Shown: positions 24,765 to 39,328, numbered from the stretch's first letter. The stretch: 64,000 nucleotides of DNA from Penicillium oxalicum (GCF_001723175.1 NC_064654.1:2170001-2234000), one strand, 5' to 3'. Notes: generated by a model from the letters alone, not told the origin. Translations and numbers: made by a program.

Positions 24765-26251
24765 ATGGACGCTGTGACGCCTCAGCCTCCCACATATCCT
24801 ACCGACAAGATCGACGATAGGAAACACGCCTCTGTGCCGCCTAGTCTGGAAGAAGAGGGTGGCCTCAAGCATGGTGATGTGCAAGATGCGTTTGGTAACG
24901 AAGAGTTCGCCGAGATCAAGTACAAGACTCTGACATGGTGGCAATGCGGTCTGCTCATGATTTGCGAGTCTGTCTCGCTTGGTGTGCTGTCACTGCCTAC
25001 GGCCGTGGCTACGCTGGGTCTCATCCCGTGAGTGACTTTCCCCGGAAACAAAAATTCTTGTGCAGCTTCTATTTTCCTCCCCGAAGTTTTTCTTTTTTCA
25101 AGGGACATTCGTGAATCTAATTGTCCCTGATCTATAGTGGTGTCATTCTGATCGTTGGGCTGGGTCTCCTGGCTACCTACACTGGATACAACATTGGTCT
25201 GATGCGTGAACGCTATCCGCACATCCAAAATTTGGCCGATGCGGGTGAGATCTTGCTGGGTCCCTTTGGCCGTGAGCTCTTCGGCACCGGTCAATTCCTC
25301 TTCTGCATCTTCGTCATGGGAAGTCACATCCTCACTTTCCGCGTCATGATGAACACCATCACCGACCATGGTACCTGCTCCATCGTCTTCAGTCTGGTGG
25401 GCATGCTGCTCTCCCTCGCCCTGTCGGTTCCCCGGACCATGCGCGGCATGACTTGGATCTCCTTCTTCTCTTTCCTGTCCATCTTCTGTGCCGTCTTGAT
25501 CACGATGATCTCCGTGGGTGTACAGGAACACCCTGGCCGCATCATCGAGGCCACCGTCGAGAGCAACCTGTACACGGGTTTCCAGGCCGTGTCAAACATT
25601 GTCTTCGCCTACTGCGCCCACGTCGCCTTCTTCGGTCTGATCGCGGAGATGGAGAAGCCCCAGGATTTCAAGAAGTCTCTGTACATGCTCCAGGGCTTTG
25701 AGATCTGCCTGTATCTCACCGCCGCCGTCGTGATCTACTTCTTTGTCGGCAAGAATGTCGAGTCTCCCGCCTTGATCTCAGCCGGTCCGATCATGAAGAA
25801 GGTTGCCTTTGGCATTGCGATCCCCACCATCGTCGGCGCTGGCGTCGTCAATGGCCACATTGGCCTCAAGTACATTTACTTCCGCCTGACTGCCAAGTCG
25901 GATCTGATGCACCAGCGCAACTGGAAGTCCGTGGGTCTCTGGCTCGGTCTCGGTGTGTCCTGCTGGGTTGTTGCCTGGATCATCGCCGAGGCGATTCCCG
26001 TGTTCCAAGACCTGAACGGTCTGATCAGCGCTCTGTTCGCATCCTGGTTCAGCTACGGTTTGTCTGGTGTGTACTGGCTGCACCTGAACGCGGGCCAGTG
26101 GTTTGCGTCACCGCGCAAGATTGCTCTGACTGTGCTCAACATGAGCATTGTCCTCTTTGGCGCGGCACTTTGTGGACTGGGACTGTATGCCTCTGGTACA
26201 GCCATCCACAACGACACAGGCAGCGCCAGTTTCAGTTGTTCTTCTACCTAA
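24765..26251 (+). CDS. AAAP-family neutral amino acid transporter
   Basis: Two exons (24765-25027, 25138-26251) encode about 458 residues. A hydrophilic N-terminal tail leads to YKTLTWWQCGLLMICESVSL, then ILIVGLGLLATYTGYNIG, the opening helices of Aa_trans (PF01490) permeases related to Neurospora mtr and Aspergillus neutral amino acid permeases. About eleven hydrophobic segments follow, with landmarks GRELFGTGQ, GMTWISFFSF and AGVVNGHIGLKYIYFRL, and YGLSGVYWLHLN near the end. It probably moves neutral or aromatic amino acids across the plasma membrane with protons. The intron splits a Pro codon and keeps frame. The start is the first Met of the conserved tail (MDAVTPQPP). It looks intact, with a clear TATA box and pyrimidine tract upstream. 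Confidence 0.9.
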
Positions 26252-28527
26252 GCGTGGCCGGGCTGCCAGGTTTCATGTTTTACGTCTATGGGGGGTGTGA
26301 TTCCATGTGTGATTATTTGTTTCCACCAAGTTTGGCGTTCCATTGGGTCTCTGCATCACTGCATATAGCATAGCATTTTTCTCTCACATATACCAAGGCT
26401 CTCGTCCTATTCTTCTCACACCATTATTTTCTTCTTCCTCTGTAGAAAAGACACAGAGAAAACTTGAATCATTTCCAAGTTTCCCCAAACACGGACCAAA
26501 AACCCTCAGCCCCGGAATCAGGCCATCGGCTCCCCCCGGATCTCCCCGGGTTATTTCTCCCTGGAGCAACCCCAAGTAGACCGTACCTCGCAGGGAATAC
26601 TACCTCACAGACCATCGACCCCGGACGATATTACCTAAAGTCACCACCACAGTACCACCCTACACCAAAACCGGAGTCGAGAACAGTACGAATCAAGCAA
26701 GAATCCCCGAGCTGACGCGTTTCTCCACATTCCAATCAAGAAGTAGAAACCAGACAAGCAGCGGGGCTGAAACCCGGGGAAGAGAATACAATCTTGGGGG
26801 AGAAAGTCTCGGCTTAAAGGGTGGGATATTGTAGGGCGTGCGTTTTTTTTTTTTTTTTTTGAAATTTTCTTACGCGATAGAAATGACTCTCACGCCCCTC
26901 GGGCACTACCTAGGTATTAGCCAGCCCGAGACACTGGATTGATAGGGTCCTCCTGCCTATTAAATCAAGAAGGTCCAGCCTACGGGTTGGACTATCTGTG
27001 TTTTTGTAGTTGCGTAATGAGACTAGTGGTTGAAATTTTCTTGACTTTTTTATTTCTTTGATGGCAGGGTTCTTGTTTCATGCTCGTCGGGAGTGCTGTT
27101 GGTTCGGAGATGGTCAAGGGTGGTCTCTGCCGATATTGATTTGCGCTTTGATTGCGATCGATTATGTTTCAATAAAAGTCTCATACCTAGGTTTGCAGAT
27201 AATACACCACCTACCTAGGTAGGTAGTAGGAATAGATAGTTGTCGCGTAGACACGGCTAAAAGATAAAGTCTGAACTTTCCCATTAAATATGCCCAATGT
27301 CGGCGCAGTGCCAACACCGAGACAAAGTGATGTCACCAGCAGCACCCAGCTACCCATGAGTATACATATGTATGATTTCAAAAGAAAGGTTTATATTGGA
27401 TTGGTACACCGACTATCACGGTTTACAGGCTGTTTGCGCCCACCTGATGGACCGAAAAGATACGATAGAACGGGGTCACGACGATTCAGCAACGAGTGAA
27501 TCGTTCCTGGCATCGACACACTGTGCGTGTCCCATTGATCATGCTCTTGGGGGGAGTTTCGTCTGTTTTATGACTCTACGAAACTCGAGAGTTGATAGAT
27601 TATCGGGTCCGATATGCAGATGGTTTGTTGTCTGGCGCAGACAGTTTCCATGATTGCCAGGGGCATGGAAGTGGTAGATTGGATTCTCTGTGGCTGATAA
27701 ACTTTCTGGAGGTTGAGGTGTCTTGTAGGAGTCTATTTTTCTCCCGCTTGTGAGGTTCCAGGAACTACCTCGACGGATATTTTCGTGGCGATGTTACACT
27801 ATTGGTTTTGCAAGCTCGGGTAGTAAAGTATTTCATCATTTGGAACAGATGCTCTGGCTGAACCTCGAGATTACGAGAAGCTAGCTGTTCATATGATATC
27901 AGTAGACCAACCACTAGGGGGAGAAATCGGATCTCACCAGAATGATCAGAATAAGTCTTGATACTCAGCCATGATTCATTGTGCCAAGTGGTTCACTCGT
28001 TGGAGAGACTGATTATCTGGACCTGTGACTTGGGATGGAAATTGTTGCGATTTCGTGCAATCATCCCAGCAATAGGTGGTGTCTTCACGGTCTGTCAAGA
28101 AGGGCAGTTCGTTCCAGATATGAAATCATGAATATGACCAATTACTCTCGTGAATCAACAGCCTATCAGACAAAAAAGACTGCCATAGGTCCTTTTCGAC
28201 AAATTCGCTGCCGTCTTCCTCCATACTTTTATGACCGTTCGTCGATCATGACGGTTGTATGGCCTGAGGCCTTCATTGTCAAGCTCAGAAGTTCAGGCAT
28301 CCTATGACATAGCGCTCTTATGCCTGAGGCAAAGACCCCCACCTGACTAAGAATGAGTGCCACAATTCAAAGATTGATTCTCCGACAAATTATCACGTCG
28401 GCGTGAATGAAGTTGGCTTCACCCTGAGGATAAACGGGCATTCTCGACTCCATCGCAATACTAGGCATCGGCCACAACTAGCACCAAAATACGTGTACCT
28501 GTTTTTTTTTCCTGCTGAACCGCCAAG
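26252..28527. other. About 2.3 kb intergenic, no gene seen
   Basis: Contains an 18-T run near 26845-26862 and several copies of the palindrome ACCTAGGT or longer CCTAGGTAGG forms (about 26911, 27186 and 27213). Frames are short and motif-free. Confidence 0.5.
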
Positions 28528-30145
28528 ATGTCTACAACCATTGAAAAGGTCAGTTATCGACTGGGGAAGACGGGGAACGCGTTCAGAGCAGGCGCTGATT
28601 GGGAGTTTGCTGCGAACAGATCAAGGAGATCGAGTCCGAGATGGCTCGGACTCAGAAGAACAAGAATACATCGTTCCATTTGGGTATGACCGAGTCTTCT
28701 AGGTCCGACAGCGGAGGCAATAAAAGGTGGGGGATTAACGTTCGGAACAGGTCAATTGAAGGCAAAGCTTGCGAAGCTCAAGCGAGAGCTCTTGACTCCA
28801 TCTGGAGGAGGTGGTGGCGGCGGTGGTGAGTATTCCAAAGTACCTGAATCCAGGAGACCTCGATTCACTCACACGTTCATCTTGCAGTTGGTTTCGATGT
28901 TGCGCGTACTGGTGTTGCTAGTGTGTAAGTTCAGCTATCATTGAGACCTTAGGACCTTCGATAGTCCAGAAAGACGCGGACACTGACCAGTCGCGCAGTG
29001 GCTTCATTGGCTTTCCCTCCGTCGGTAAAAGTACTTTGATGAGCAAGTTGACCGGCCAGCACTCTGAAGGTACGATCAAGCCGAGACCGTGTCACCAGAG
29101 ATCTTTACTGACGTTGGATGCTAGCCGCCGCGTACGAATTCACGACCCTTACAACTGTTCCCGGACAAGTGATGTACAATGGAGCAAAGATTCAGATTCT
29201 TGATCTTCCTGGTATTATTCAGGGTGCAAAGGATGGCAAGGGTCGTGGTCGTCAGGTCATTGCTGTTGCGAAGACTTGCCATTTGATTTTCATCGTTCTC
29301 GACGTGAACAAGCCCCTAGTCGATAAGAGAGTCATCGAGAATGAGTTGGAGGGCTTCGGTATCCGTATCAACAAATCGCCTCCCAACATTGTTTTCAGGA
29401 AGAAGGACAAGGGTGGTATCGCCATTACGAGCACAGTCCCATTGACCAACATCTCTCACGAGGTAATTCCACTGCGATCCACGTTGTCAGAAAGCTCGAC
29501 TGACGCCCGAGACCAGGAAATTAAAGCTGTCATGAACGAGTACAAGATCTCTTCGGCCGACATTTCTATTCGCTGCGACGCTACCATTGACGACTTGATT
29601 GATGTTCTGGAAGCCAAGAGCCGAGCTTACATTCCAGTGGTCTATGCCCTTAACAAGATTGACGCCATTTCTATTGAGGAACTCGACCTTCTTTACCGTA
29701 TCCCCAACGCTGTTCCTATCAGTTCGGAGCACGGCTGGAATATTGACGAGCTCTTGGAGATGATGTGGGAGAAGCTCAACCTGCGGAGAATTTACACCAA
29801 GCCGAAGGGCCGTGCTCCTGACTATACAGCTCCTGTCGTGCTTCGCGCTTCAGGATGTACGGTTGAAGACTTCGTACGTTCTCCTCGATATCTCATAACC
29901 TCAGGGTATCTGCTAATGATCCAAAGTGTAATGCTATTCACCGAACCATCAAGGACCAGTTCAAGCACGCCATTGTGTACGGCCGCTCCGTCAAGCACCA
30001 GCCCCAACGAGTTGGTCTTGCGCACGAACTTGCTGACGAAGATATCGGTACGGCCTTTATTTTTTTATTCCCTTTGGTCCGGGCCTCTTCCTCCTTGATG
30101 CAAAAGCTGACCATGTATCCTGTAGTCTCCATTGTCAAGCGCTAA
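28528..30145 (+). CDS. RBG1: Developmentally regulated GTP-binding protein 1 (DRG1/Rbg1)
   Basis: Translation-associated OBG-class GTPase. Nine exons (28528-28548, 28620-28683, 28751-28825, 28888-28924, 28999-29069, 29125-29462, 29517-29873, 29927-30047, 30126-30145) give 367 residues, the usual DRG1 length. The N-terminus [20 protein letters not shown] matches the DRG family. G motifs are visible: GFPSVGKST (P-loop), [18 protein letters not shown] (switch II), NKID, and a central Ser/Thr-rich insert ([17 protein letters not shown]). The C-terminal TGS domain has [19 protein letters not shown] and ends ADEDIVSIVKR. A Gly run precedes the G domain. The 54-nt intron 29463-29516 has no stop and keeps frame, so its retention would add 18 residues. 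The symbol follows yeast. Confidence 0.95.
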
Positions 30146-33100
30146 AAATGAGATGTGACAACACGGGTACGCATTGACTCCCATCCATGCGAGTTGGTGC
30201 GTCAAATCCTATCACATTGGACTATGGCCTGTGGTGGGGTTTATCACGCTCATCTTCCCGACACCTCTGCGCCGACAAGCATATACTGTTACTGCCACGG
30301 GTTCTTGGGAACTCGTCATCCTCCCAGCGACGGCCAGGGCTCGAAATACCTGGATATCTCGAGGGGCATGAAAACCAGGGGTTTCCACTTTTTCGGGGAT
30401 CTCTCAGGAGGATTCAAAATTTGATTATGCTGCTTGAAACGGAATCAGCCGCCGGACACCGTGCACGCAACTTGCTCCATCTGATTTTCTTCCGCTTTTG
30501 TTTTCTGTTTCTCGTTCTGAGATATGATGTTATGAGTCCACGAAAAGGCTTGCCCAATTCCACAATGGGCCGATGGATTCACAACACGACTGCCAATGAG
30601 CATTCGATGAACACTCATGAATAGACCATTGACGTATCCTTGAAGGACATTTGCAAGCACATGGCGGTCTTATTTCTGTATTATTCCTTCTTCTATCATT
30701 TTATACCGGATGCCCAATCTGCAACCAATTACGACTATATCATGATGTGTGCCATGTTTTTCCCCTGTCCCCAGACAACAGATCTTCGCTCTCGTTTTTT
30801 CTTGCGCCTTGAAGTGACTTTTACTGGTATTTCAGAGAGCTCGACTGGGAGTCTGTTCTCTACCAGGGCGAATTGTGTAGAAGCAGGTAGACATGAGCTG
30901 TATCCCACGCGGAGCGGAGAGCAGCACGTGCTCGAAACTGTCATGGTGATTTTCAATCGGCCGGTCGTGATCTTTGGGAAACGATTTCCTTCCAACTTGC
31001 CCTTCCCTCTTTTGCCTTTCTGAAAATCGAAAGCATCTACGAGCTATACCCTGCGATACGCGGCAGAAAGCAGAACCTGATTTTTTTACTCAAATGGGCG
31101 AAAAAGAAGATGGAGCATGGATGAAGTGGCAAGTTGTTTTTCGGAGGTGCCGAATACAGACTCATGACCCAATGCTGCCCGGGACAATCCTCATAATTGT
31201 ACTCTTAACTCCTCGAGCACCATGGCAGATGAACGTGATTGCCATCAAAGATTTGGTCGACATTTCCCGGACAAGCAGGAATCAATATTCGAGGGGGCTG
31301 AGCTCAATCAATGTTGGTCTTCCAGCCCTTCATTGGACTGCACAGAACGATCATTCTATCCTTCCACAGCCTCGGCTTCCAGCATTTGTCCTGCATCGGA
31401 TACGCAATCAAACCGAGAGTCATGATATCGAAAATTAGCGACAGCCCCGCTTCATTACCTCCAGCTCATGGGCGACATGCATGAATTTCTCGACGGCCGG
31501 CCAATGACATACCCAGTCCATTTAAAAAAAAAGCCCCATTCCCACCTTTGGAGCACGTCTTGTGAGCTTCAAATTTTTTGAGATGCATGATCTTGTTCCG
31601 AATGGTCCTAGGTGGGTTCTCTATTCATCCCGTATGCGACTGTGCGTCGATGCTAGTTCCTAAACCGGTGTCTTCCTTCCACGTTTGTGTTTCGTGGCGT
31701 CAGCTATGCCAAGTCCATGCGGACTCCCAAAAAAAGATGGCACAATGATGGCTATAGAGCTATCCTGCCTTGGGGCAAGGATCTCCCCTTCCCTTCCTAC
31801 TGGTGGCCTGTCACCGCAATTTTGCCATTGGCGGCATTGTGGCCTTACTGTCTCGATATCTTGGGGGTATTCTTTAGTAGGCACGCTAGGCCAGGAAACG
31901 GCTGATTGCGAAGTTCCCCAAATCATCCAGTCTCGAGCATGATCAAGTCAATTTGTTTTTTTATTTTCTTTTCTGAATCAAGGTATTCGTTCGAGTTTAG
32001 AACCGCACCAGTTTCCCCTTTTGCCGATCTGCCGTCGGGCCACACGGTCTAGGGCTTGCTAACGCCTTTTCCACAGTGGCAGTCAGCTAGGGTCAAAGCT
32101 CCTCGGATTTCTGACAGTTGATAGCTTCGAATGGGAGAATGATCTTCACTTCGTCGAGGTCTTTGACTTTCCGGATGGGGGAAGTATGGTGTGCATATCC
32201 TCTCCCTTAAAGTCATGATGTGAGCATAGCGGGCCGTCGTTCCTCTTGAGCCGTCGCACTGACACCCCAGGACTAGATCCTATCATGCTTCAGTCATTGA
32301 TTCTGACCGGCGTCTGGATCTCAAGCCTCTTATGACTTGATTCCAGTCTTGATCTGGCAACGATGCATACGACGATGGTCTGTAATTTTGAAAAGGATTT
32401 CGCGTCCATCAGCCATTTCCACGAGTCCTATGATTCCAGGTTAAAGTCTCCGCGAAGAAATACGGGGGTCCGATACACAACCGAACCAAGTTTAGTTGTT
32501 TGCCATGGGCGACCCAGGACAAACTCAAGATTGAGGTGGTCACAGCAGAGCTGCCGTGTCCACTGTGCACGTCCTCCTGGCTCCTGCAGTCCGTGTGCCC
32601 ACAACGTTCTATGTTCGGTACCGACAATCGGATCAACCCTGTCAAAAGTACGACTGGGGTAACAGCTCGGGAAAAGGGAAGTAAAAAAAAAGAACCAAAT
32701 GCAGGCCCACATGAGATTTTAATGGGGGAGAGAGAGAGTCCCCATGCGACTGAACAGCTTCCCAAAAAAATCAAACATTTCCCGCTTGCGATCCTTTTTG
32801 CCAAGATTGACTGATCCGCGCTCGTTTGTGATTCAGCAACCGTCGATTTCGCCGTTCCTGTAAGATTCTGGCGAGACCCGGCGGTGGTGTCGATCTTCTC
32901 TTTGCTCCCGACAGATCCCAGTTCGAAAAAAGTGGCGGGATGGACAGGCTGCGCCTTTTATGGAATTGCTCGGGGGCGGGGCCAGGTCACCACTCCGCGT
33001 CGAGAATGGACTCAGCGATACCACTGCCCAGTTGTCGATACCCAGCAGGCCAGATATAGGGCTACAGGAAGGGCTGGATGCAACAGGCACATTCCGACAC

Positions 33101-36100
33101 ATGGTCAACAAGCGGTGAAAAAAAAGACGTCGAGGTGCCCAGCTCCATTCGCAACGTTTATCTGATCATCTCCACCATTTTCCAGGGCCCGGTGATGTTC
33201 GGGGGCTCAGCACTGAGGTGCCACAGCATGACGATAGACGAGGTCACCAGCAGATCAACCTGTCGAATCAGAATGTGAACGGTCCAATTATGCATGAATC
33301 TGGAGCAACCGCATCGGTCAGCTCAACTCCTAATGCCTACGGAACACATTGCGGGTACTCATTAGGTGGGTGGTCTCTGGATCTTTGTAATTACTCAATT
33401 TAGCACTGCGGACGCCGTATGTTTGACTCGCTCATCATTGCTTAATGCTGACTGCTGGGGATATTTCAAACTATCGAGGTCCTTCTTCGGGCCACGGCAG
33501 CGGCAGAGGGTCTCGTCCGAACGCCATTTTTAAAAGCCCAAGCGTCTCGGCCGCCATGCACAACACTCATGTCCTTCGTTTATCCACTTCACGACTGGTC
33601 CAGGATCCTTCCGTGACTTCTCGTAACCCCTCTCGGGAGAAGACTTGGGTGCAAAGGCTGCATGTGGTTATTGTTCTTCTCCTGAAAGAGTCTAGTCCTG
33701 AGGAGTCAAGAGACAGTGGGGCAGAGGCACTGCGCACGAATCGCCGATCTCGAACGGTCCGATAGCGACCTCAGCAACTCCTCACAGACCTCGTGGGATC
33801 GCGGCCTGGTCCGTTCGCAGATGGCGTTCTTCTATCAATTACGCAGTAATACGTCTACCCATTCATTGTTACATGACATGCCGACTTTTTCATCGGCACC
33901 ATCTTCTGCGTCATCTCCTCTTGGAGGGGTTAGAAAGCTAGCACTAACCATGCAGGGCGACCCAGCTCGTGCCATGGATCGAGAAATAGACTTGCGCAGG
34001 GTGGACCACGGTCGAGGCGACGGTTAGCGTGTATGCAGTCATGCACGGTCAAACCCCAGTGGCCTATCAGACCCGGACTGTCGCTCTTTTTCATTCCTTG
34101 TACTTGTTCGTTCCCCGGAGGAGATGCGGGTATTTTTTTTTGATTACTGACATACTGTAGAGACTATGATTACAGTATTCATGGGCGTCTTCTGTGGTTG
34201 CGTCTGACTTGTCAATCGAATACAGCAATGAATTGACATAGGTCACCGTCACTCGAGCCGATTGGAAAGAGGACCGGACCTGAAGACTTCACAAAGATAA
34301 AGAAAAAACGGCGGGGGGGAAAGACCCAAGGAAGCAAGCCGACCCTGTTCTCTCCAATGGTTGTGCATTTGCATCGTAGACATGAAGTATCGGTTGCTAC
34401 ATCTGAAAGGAAGCATCCTTTGAAAGGCTGGGTGGATACATCTGCCTTCGCCTGCCTTCTTCGAGCTTGATCGCCTACTTTATCAGGTGACTGAACCGGC
34501 ACCAAGCGCGAGTCTCGATGTCAGGAACTTGGATGAATAGACTCCCCAACGTGCTCGTGGAAGATCCCAGCCATCGCCGCTCGTCGCATTGCATTGCATG
34601 AGGCGAGGCTGTAATTTGCCTATTCGTTCCCCGGGGTCGCAGGCACTGCGGACGGTCGGTGACTTGGGGATGCTTTCCAGTCGCTCTCGGACTTGGAGTC
34701 TTTGACTCCGGGTGAGAGGGGAGACCTGCCGTTAGCCCTTGATCATCTGCGCCTGATCGGGTCACTCTCTCTTCCTCTCTCTCTCTCTCACACACACATG
34801 TACACCTATACCCTCTCCTTCTCTTTACCGGCAGAAATGCAGAGAGTCGCGGCACCTAATAGACTTCCGCTTGGCCTTTCCGGCTGTCCGCACGGCGCGC
34901 CTTTTTTTTTCTTGATGTTCCAGCCGAGCCGCTTCGAGCTTCTGGAGACTCACAATGCAAGAGTAGAAAAATAACTACAAGCTGTACACTACCGCCGGAT
35001 CCGCCACCAGGCTCGGTCAAGCTTGACCGCACCATCAATGAGGTGCCCGAGAAAAGCAATGACTGGGGCAAACTTCCAGGGTAATAGAGCAATCTTGTGC
35101 GTGCAATGGATGCCCTGACTCCATGCACTACTGCTAGATCCCTGGTCCAGTGGACTTGAACAACCCTGGTGTGTGCATGGCGGTGCATTGCCGTTGAAAA
35201 TTGTTCCACCAGAGATCCGTACCTGCACTCGAGTCTGACCACCTCGCTTGCCCACCGCACGATGGTCTATCGACTCATCGTGTGTCATCTATCCAGTATT
35301 GTGTATCTACAGCGCTATCCCAGTAGTCGACTCATCTCCCGAAAAGTCCATCCACCAAGCGTCGTGATGATCATTCCACTTGACCAATCTGTCACTCAAT
35401 CCTGGCTTTCGTCCAAGACCCGGAAGACATGATGGTTCAAAAACGCTGGTTGGACTGCTGCTTTCTTTTCCTCACCCCCGCTATATGTGATTTCAAATTG
35501 GCCCATTGAGAATTGCCGTGACGCTGATTGCACACCAGAGAAGCAAAAGGCTCGATCGTCCCGTTACTAATTGCAATGATTACTGGACTCGGTGAGTGGG
35601 AACCCCCATCTCGATTTCAATCCTGACCGGTCTAAACTGCTTTCTACACCTTCTCCGACTAACCGTGCAGAGCCCGGTTGCAATACAGACGAAGTAACCC
35701 GGATCGAGATGGCCTTTTTTTTCTCCTGTAGTCGCATTCATGGTTGGGACTTGAACCAGCCGAGAAGAGGTTTCCCCCTCTTTTGCCCCCTTTATGTGCG
35801 TCGGCCCTGGTCCGATCTGCCCTTGTCCTTTTTGTCCCTTCCTTCCGAATGTGGAAGTCTTTTCTCTTTTTGATAGTATGAAGTCACACCAAGATCCGCA
35901 ATCCATCGCCGCAGTAAATGTATCTGGAGTGGCAGAATTTTGTCTGTCGCCTCTCGTCTGACTGATCTCTATACCTCGGACACACGCGCTTATTCATACA
36001 TACATGCGCAACCTCAAACACTCAGGGCCCTGATCGTGATCGAAAGAGCGGACTAATCATGCAGGCATGCGGGCTTGTTTCCGCCAAGGCATCCAGTGCT

Positions 36101-39100
36101 TTTTTTTTTCTTTCTCTTCCCGCTCCTCCTCTCCAGATCGGCCGCTATACTGCAACGTTGACCAGCATATCCCCGGTCAAGGCCTCGACGGTACCATGCA
36201 TGATTATTGAACGTGAAGGGGCAAATCAGAGAATTTTTTTTTCTCCTAGTCACGGGTTTACTCTGCATTGCCCTGCCTCTTCCGCTGTGGAAATGATGAA
36301 CATTGCTCTCTGCCTTCATCTCCCAAGGGAGGGGGCTCACATTCAGCTTCCAATGACGGCAATCGTCGCACTTGCCAAGTACTGTATATCTATGAGGCTG
36401 GCAAGTCGCTACCTTGGATAAGGATTTACTTGCAGTTGGACTTATTGTCAGTAAGACATTTATCCGTTGATGATGAATTTTTTCCCTTAAAATCCTTGGG
36501 TTATAGGATGCATGTCAAAATGTTTTTGCCCATCCGCGACCGATTTAATCAAATCTGCGTCTATTCCTCGTGGGTGTGGAGTTGACCGAGTCTGGATTTT
36601 GAACATTTGAGCAAATCGTAGTGTCCGACCTGATTTATACAGCCGCTCTTGCCTATGCGACTGTGCCTCGTACAGTCAGCAGCAGTGTACTGCCACTCTC
36701 GGTCTTGACGAGGGGCATATTCATACTTGATCTTCAAATCCCACTGGACATGTTCTACCCTTTTTGATTATTTTGCTTTTTCCATATGGTGCAAAGCCCT
36801 ATTTGATTGGATACGATGGTGATGGTGGACTCGAAACAACAGGCCAATCTCTTAGAACCTGTATGGTTTCATCATGCCGTGGGGGGGGTGCGTGTGTGTG
36901 TGTGTGGAAAGAGGGCCATTTCCATGTCTAATTCCTGCACAGTACACTATACACTGGCCCAATCAAGCTCCTTCTTATCAGGTCTTTTTTTTCTTCTTTT
37001 TCCCCTCCCCAAATATAGTCCGTACAAGAAATGGAATTGCGACTGGGAAGATGCATGGCAAGGAAGAAAAGAAAAGAAAAGAAAAAAAAAGAGGCGGACG
37101 CACCGAACACGGCCGTGCATATTCATAATCCACCAACCAAGAACTGACTACCTAAGCGGAGATACTGTGGGTAAAGTTACCAATATTTCGTGATCTGTTC
37201 CCGCGGCGACTCGGGCCCAACCCGAATTCGAGACGGGCGATGAATATTTAGTCTCGTATCATTTCGGCTCCAAGCACCAATAAGCACGGTCTCAGTGAGA
37301 GTGTTATAGAGCACTGAGATGGTGGGATCATATACTCATATACATATGTAGGTATCATTGAACCGACTCGTGAGGCTGACTTGCATGTCATCAAATGTTG
37401 AGACCACCAAGTGATCGATTCTCAAGTGCAATGCAGAGCTTCTCTCGCTCCACAGGCCCTACAGAGACAATCAGATCTCGCATATCCTTGAGGATGGGTA
37501 TCTTCGATATCAAGATTCAGAGTATGGATACATGTAGGCTGTGTTTCGCCTTAAATGAACATCCCAATGGTTGGCCGGTGTAGGTATGTAACATCGTATG
37601 TGAATCTTCAATTTGGCTGACCAGGGAAAACCCCGCCGTCACAGTACTGTACTGTCTGTATGTATTGTACTGTAATCACATGCTCCCTCCTCTGCAGTAT
37701 GGTCCGTGCTGAACGCTGAGCTGCTGTATTGTAATTTATTCCGCTCCCGCATTCTGCCCGGCCCTCCGCCGTCATCCATCGCTTTGAGCTTCCTATCTTT
37801 CTTCCCCTCCACACTCCCCAACCCCCCTGCTTCCACTCTGTCGCGACAACGGCCTTTCTTGAGGAGATCGCCTCCATTTATATTGCCCCCTCAGTAGGGG
37901 TGGCTTCTTCAGCTTGATTCTCTATTGCTGTCACGGCATCAGTGATGAAAATGCATCGCAGCATCAACCACTCTGCCTCACGTTCGGCCGGTTGACGTCC
38001 TTGTCTATTGAAGGTTCCCGGCCCGTCGTGGACCGCAGTGGGTCACGAGGAAAAGTGGAGTGAACCACCATAAGGGCTGAACGGCGGAGCGTTGTGAACA
38101 TTTGTGCATCCGTGCATGGCCATCTGGTATGGACGCTGTACCAGTGAAGACTGCGACTGCCCAGATTCGAGGCGCGGACAAGGAAAAACAGCTCCCGACC
38201 ATATGATTGGTGTGGACGGCCCCTCCCCCTCCTTTGCCTGTTCTGCCGAGAGGCCTCTTCTGAGCGGTGATAGGACCATCCTCCTGGCTCTGGTTCGGCC
38301 CTTGTATGGAGGGCTGTGGTGTGTAAGGTCGGCCTCGATTCTATCCTCAATTGAATCGCGGCGAGGAGATTCGCTCCTCGTCAGAAGGATCCATGCTCCT
38401 CGTCGTATGTCGCTTCCCCCAGTGATCTCTCGTCACCGGTCACTGGTCGCTGGTCGCTGGTGATACTTGCTGGGAGGTGGGGGCGCTGGGGGGAGGAGAG
38501 TTGGGCTGCCTTCCTACGCATCCCGGGTCGAGGCAACCAATTGGGCACGCGGAACCGGCCGTTGCATTTCAATTCTTTTTTTCTCCCATTTCCTTTGGAA
38601 ATCACCCCAATCTTTCTTGACTGACTGGACCACCATCAGGAGATCGACAACTCCTTCAGGCGAGGTACAATATCCCAATCCGGTAACTCTCGCTCGCTCG
38701 TGCTCCAAGGGCCCCTCTTGGGGCTCGGTCTGGAGGCGCACTATCGCGGTAGCGTGGCCACGGGCTCTCGAGGTATAGCGATCAGCCCGTCCAATCGACA
38801 TGCCTCATCAACATCTCGGGAGCTGTGCGAGACCTGAGTCCCGTGCAAATGCAACCCTCCGGTCCCTACTCCAACATCCTTTGAATCCAGGCCTGCTTGG
38901 ACGGGAGAGCAACGGGACCTGATGTATCCAGTAAGCGTACTGATCGGACCATGAGAGTGTTCATTGACAAAGCTATCGTTGACCTATTGTTGTTGCGCAC
39001 CTTGGTCTTTTTCATTCACTCAAGGAGGGCACCGGGGCACTGTGCTCTCCGACAGGTCACATGAGACGGTTTCAACTGCGACGACGACGACAGCTGAAGA

Positions 39101-39305
39101 AGTCGATGAGGAGCGATTTTCTTGGGTTCTGGATTCGGGAAGGCGCCCGTTAGAAACCATCCACCTCCTCGCCCAGAACGGAAGCGATTACCATTGGTCG
39201 TCCTCGAGCGAGATGGGCAGAGCACCGCCGCAGCCACGATTATCATACAGGCACTAATTATTCTCGTTCTGCCCGGGTTTTTGCATGCCCCTCAGCGAAT
39301 GGCAA

Positions 39306-39328
39306 GGGGGGGGGGGGGGGGGGGGGGG
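39306..39328 (+). repeat. 23-nt poly-G run
   Basis: An uninterrupted G run, the longest homopolymer in the window. It may form a quadruplex, and its exact length is uncertain in any assembly. Confidence 0.85.

Noticed and set aside
23871..24777. Frames of about 203 (minus) and 181 (plus) codons before the amino acid transporter
   Set aside because: They overlap each other and the TATA box and pyrimidine leader; low-complexity composition, no motifs.
30974..31438. 154-codon frame in the gene-free stretch
   Set aside because: Longest of many similar-sized frames there; composition not protein-like and no motifs.
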